This document shows positions 5,099-6,197 of a stretch of DNA of 6,197 nucleotides, in pieces. Below the pieces are notes generated by a model. That model was given only the letters and a program-made list of their open reading frames with translations, had not been told where the DNA came from and made no database searches. Position 1 is the stretch's first letter; every line of letters starts with the position of its first letter. The DNA comes from Hydrogenovibrio sp. UBA650 (GTDB lineage Bacteria > Pseudomonadota > Gammaproteobacteria > Thiomicrospirales > Thiomicrospiraceae): contig DBOI01000119.1 of the NCBI GenBank assembly GCA_002299245.1, forward strand, positions 1 through 6,197. The letters run 5' to 3'. A program made the position numbers and the translations under genes.

Positions 5099-6197
5099 TC
5101 TCTTCACCGGATTCAATTTTCTTAGTGATATACCACTGCTGGGCAACCGATAGAATGTTGTTTACAACCCAGTAAAGAACCAAGCCTGCGGGGAAGAACA
5201 TGAAGAAGAAGGTGAAGATAAATGGCAACATCTTCATGACTTTCTGCTGCATCTCATCCATCATCGCTGATGGATTCAACCTCATCTGGACAAACATGGT
5301 AATACCCATAATTACCGGCAGAATGAAGTATGGATCTTTAGCAGATAGGTCTTCAATCCATAGCATGAATGGTGCTTGGCGCATCTCTACAGAGTAAAGC
5401 AGTACCCAGTAAAGCGCGATAAATACCGGCATCTGAATAAAGATTGGAAGACAACCTCCTAGAGGATTAATCTTCTCTTCTTTATAGAGCTTCATCATTT
5501 TCTGCTGGAAGACAACTTTATCATCACCATAGTTCTCTTTAAGCTGCTGCAGTTTAGGCTGGAATTTACGCATTCGCGCCATTGAGCGATAACCTGCTTC
5601 CGATAATTTGTAGAACAACAATTTGATTAAAATGGTCAGAATAATGATCGCCACACCCCAATTGCCAACTACGCTGTAGATTTTATCCAGCAACCAGAAC
5701 AGTGGTTCTGCCAGGAAAGTCAGAATTCCGTAATCAATTGTTAGTTCCAGACCTGGTGCGATTTCAGCCAGCTGCTTGGTCGTTTCTGGACCAATATAAA
5801 GCTGAGAACTGACTGTGCCAGTCTGACCTGGCGCTACTTCAATTTTAGGTTCCACCACACCGACTGCATAACGGCCTTCTGAAAGAGGTTTTGCAAAGTA
5901 GCTATTCTGCGCTTCCTGATTTGGCACAATTGCTGTCAGGAAATACTGCTGAATCATCGCAGCCCAACCACCAACGACATTACGGCCAGCTACTGGTTGA
6001 GTATTTAGATCATCGAAAGAGTGTTTTACATATTTCTCTTCAGCATTGCCGTCATAAAGAACCGGACCAGTATAGGTATACATCATCCAGTTATCTTCAG
6101 GGTTATATGGGTTGCGAACCAATTGTGAATAGAGGCTTCCTGCCCAAGCTTCTTCAGCACCATTCTCAACTTTATAGCTCACATCAATTAGATATTT
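5094..6197 (-). CDS. yidC: Membrane protein insertase YidC, C-terminal 367 residues (5' end outside the window)
   Basis: Inner-membrane insertase of the YidC/Oxa1/Alb3 family, which inserts and folds membrane proteins alone or with SecYEG. The frame is open to the right edge (AAA TAT CTA ATT GAT GTG...), so the GTG at 6182 is an internal Val codon and not the start. Residues here are numbered from the edge. About 1-160 is the periplasmic P1 beta domain. NWGVAIIILTILIKLLFYKL (179-198) is TM2, where Lys192 takes the place of the groove arginine R366 of E. coli; a basic residue is kept. The cytoplasmic hairpin is about 199-246, with YRSMARMRKFQPKL (203-216). INPLGGCLPIFIQMPVF (243-259) leads into TM3. 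VEMRQAPFMLWIEDLS (270-285), TM4 (289-305) and TM5-TM6 (about 323-353, FPAGLVLYWVVNN at 335-347) follow. The tail is short (ESGEEK). The family is typically about 540-560 aa, so roughly a third is missing. Confidence 0.97.
   Translation of the reverse strand, partial: KYLIDVSYKVENGAEEAWAGSLYSQLVRNPYNPEDNWMMYTYTGPVLYDGNAEEKYVKHSFDDLNTQPVAGRNVVGGWAAMIQQYFLTAIVPNQEAQNSYFAKPLSEGRYAVGVVEPKIEVAPGQTGTVSSQLYIGPETTKQLAEIAPGLELTIDYGILTFLAEPLFWLLDKIYSVVGNWGVAIIILTILIKLLFYKLSEAGYRSMARMRKFQPKLQQLKENYGDDKVVFQQKMMKLYKEEKINPLGGCLPIFIQMPVFIALYWVLLYSVEMRQAPFMLWIEDLSAKDPYFILPVIMGITMFVQMRLNPSAMMDEMQQKVMKMLPFIFTFFFMFFPAGLVLYWVVNNILSVAQQWYITKKIESGEEK

Noticed and set aside
5619..5627. Loss of the essential YidC groove arginine
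   Set aside because: Lys replaces Arg, so the charge is kept, and as I recall other gammaproteobacterial YidC proteins (for example Pseudomonas) also have Lys here.
6180..6182. GTG at 6182 as the start of yidC
   Set aside because: The frame continues open to the window edge and the protein begins in the middle of the P1 domain, so this is an internal Val codon of a truncated gene.

Overview
The window reads as chromosomal DNA of a gammaproteobacterium. MnmE and YidC align end to end, from memory, with the E. coli and Pseudomonas proteins, and the yidC-mnmE order is the one usual near the gammaproteobacterial replication origin (rpmH-rnpA-yidD-yidC-mnmE). The moderate GC content and the style of the proteins would fit a sulfur-oxidising Thiomicrospira/Thiomicrorhabdus-like lineage, but that is a guess. 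Every gene I can support lies on the minus strand, so the biology runs from right to left.

Right half (about 6197 to 3300), housekeeping: a 5'-truncated yidC (membrane protein insertase), an unrecognised 113-aa protein whose ribosome binding site overlaps the yidC stop codon, a strong rho-independent terminator, and a complete mnmE (tRNA-U34 modification GTPase; true start at 4661).

Left half (about 3193 to 1), copper/silver resistance: a small secreted protein very rich in His, Met and Cys (CopL-like in layout), then a CusB-type periplasmic adaptor with an N-terminal heavy-metal-binding domain, then a CusA-type heavy-metal RND pump. cusA is cut by the left edge of the window, which leaves 453 codons. 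Its reading frame is open across the whole stretch 1361 to 1. cusB and cusA are 9 bases apart, and the cusA Shine-Dalgarno overlaps the cusB stop, so they are co-transcribed. No outer-membrane factor (CusC) is present between mnmE and cusB, so it must lie further left or elsewhere. The likely scheme is that the small protein and the metal-binding ends of CusB capture Cu(I)/Ag(I) in the periplasm and feed the CusBA pump.

The 106-base gap between mnmE and the copper genes holds an imperfect 42-base dyad and a TATAAT box only 8 bases before the first copper gene. I see no tRNA, rRNA, CRISPR array, insertion sequence or phage sequence. The system is a recognisable copper/silver efflux operon. The parts that may be new are the small metal-rich leader protein, the unrecognised yidC-mnmE intervening protein, and the unusual promoter/leader arrangements.
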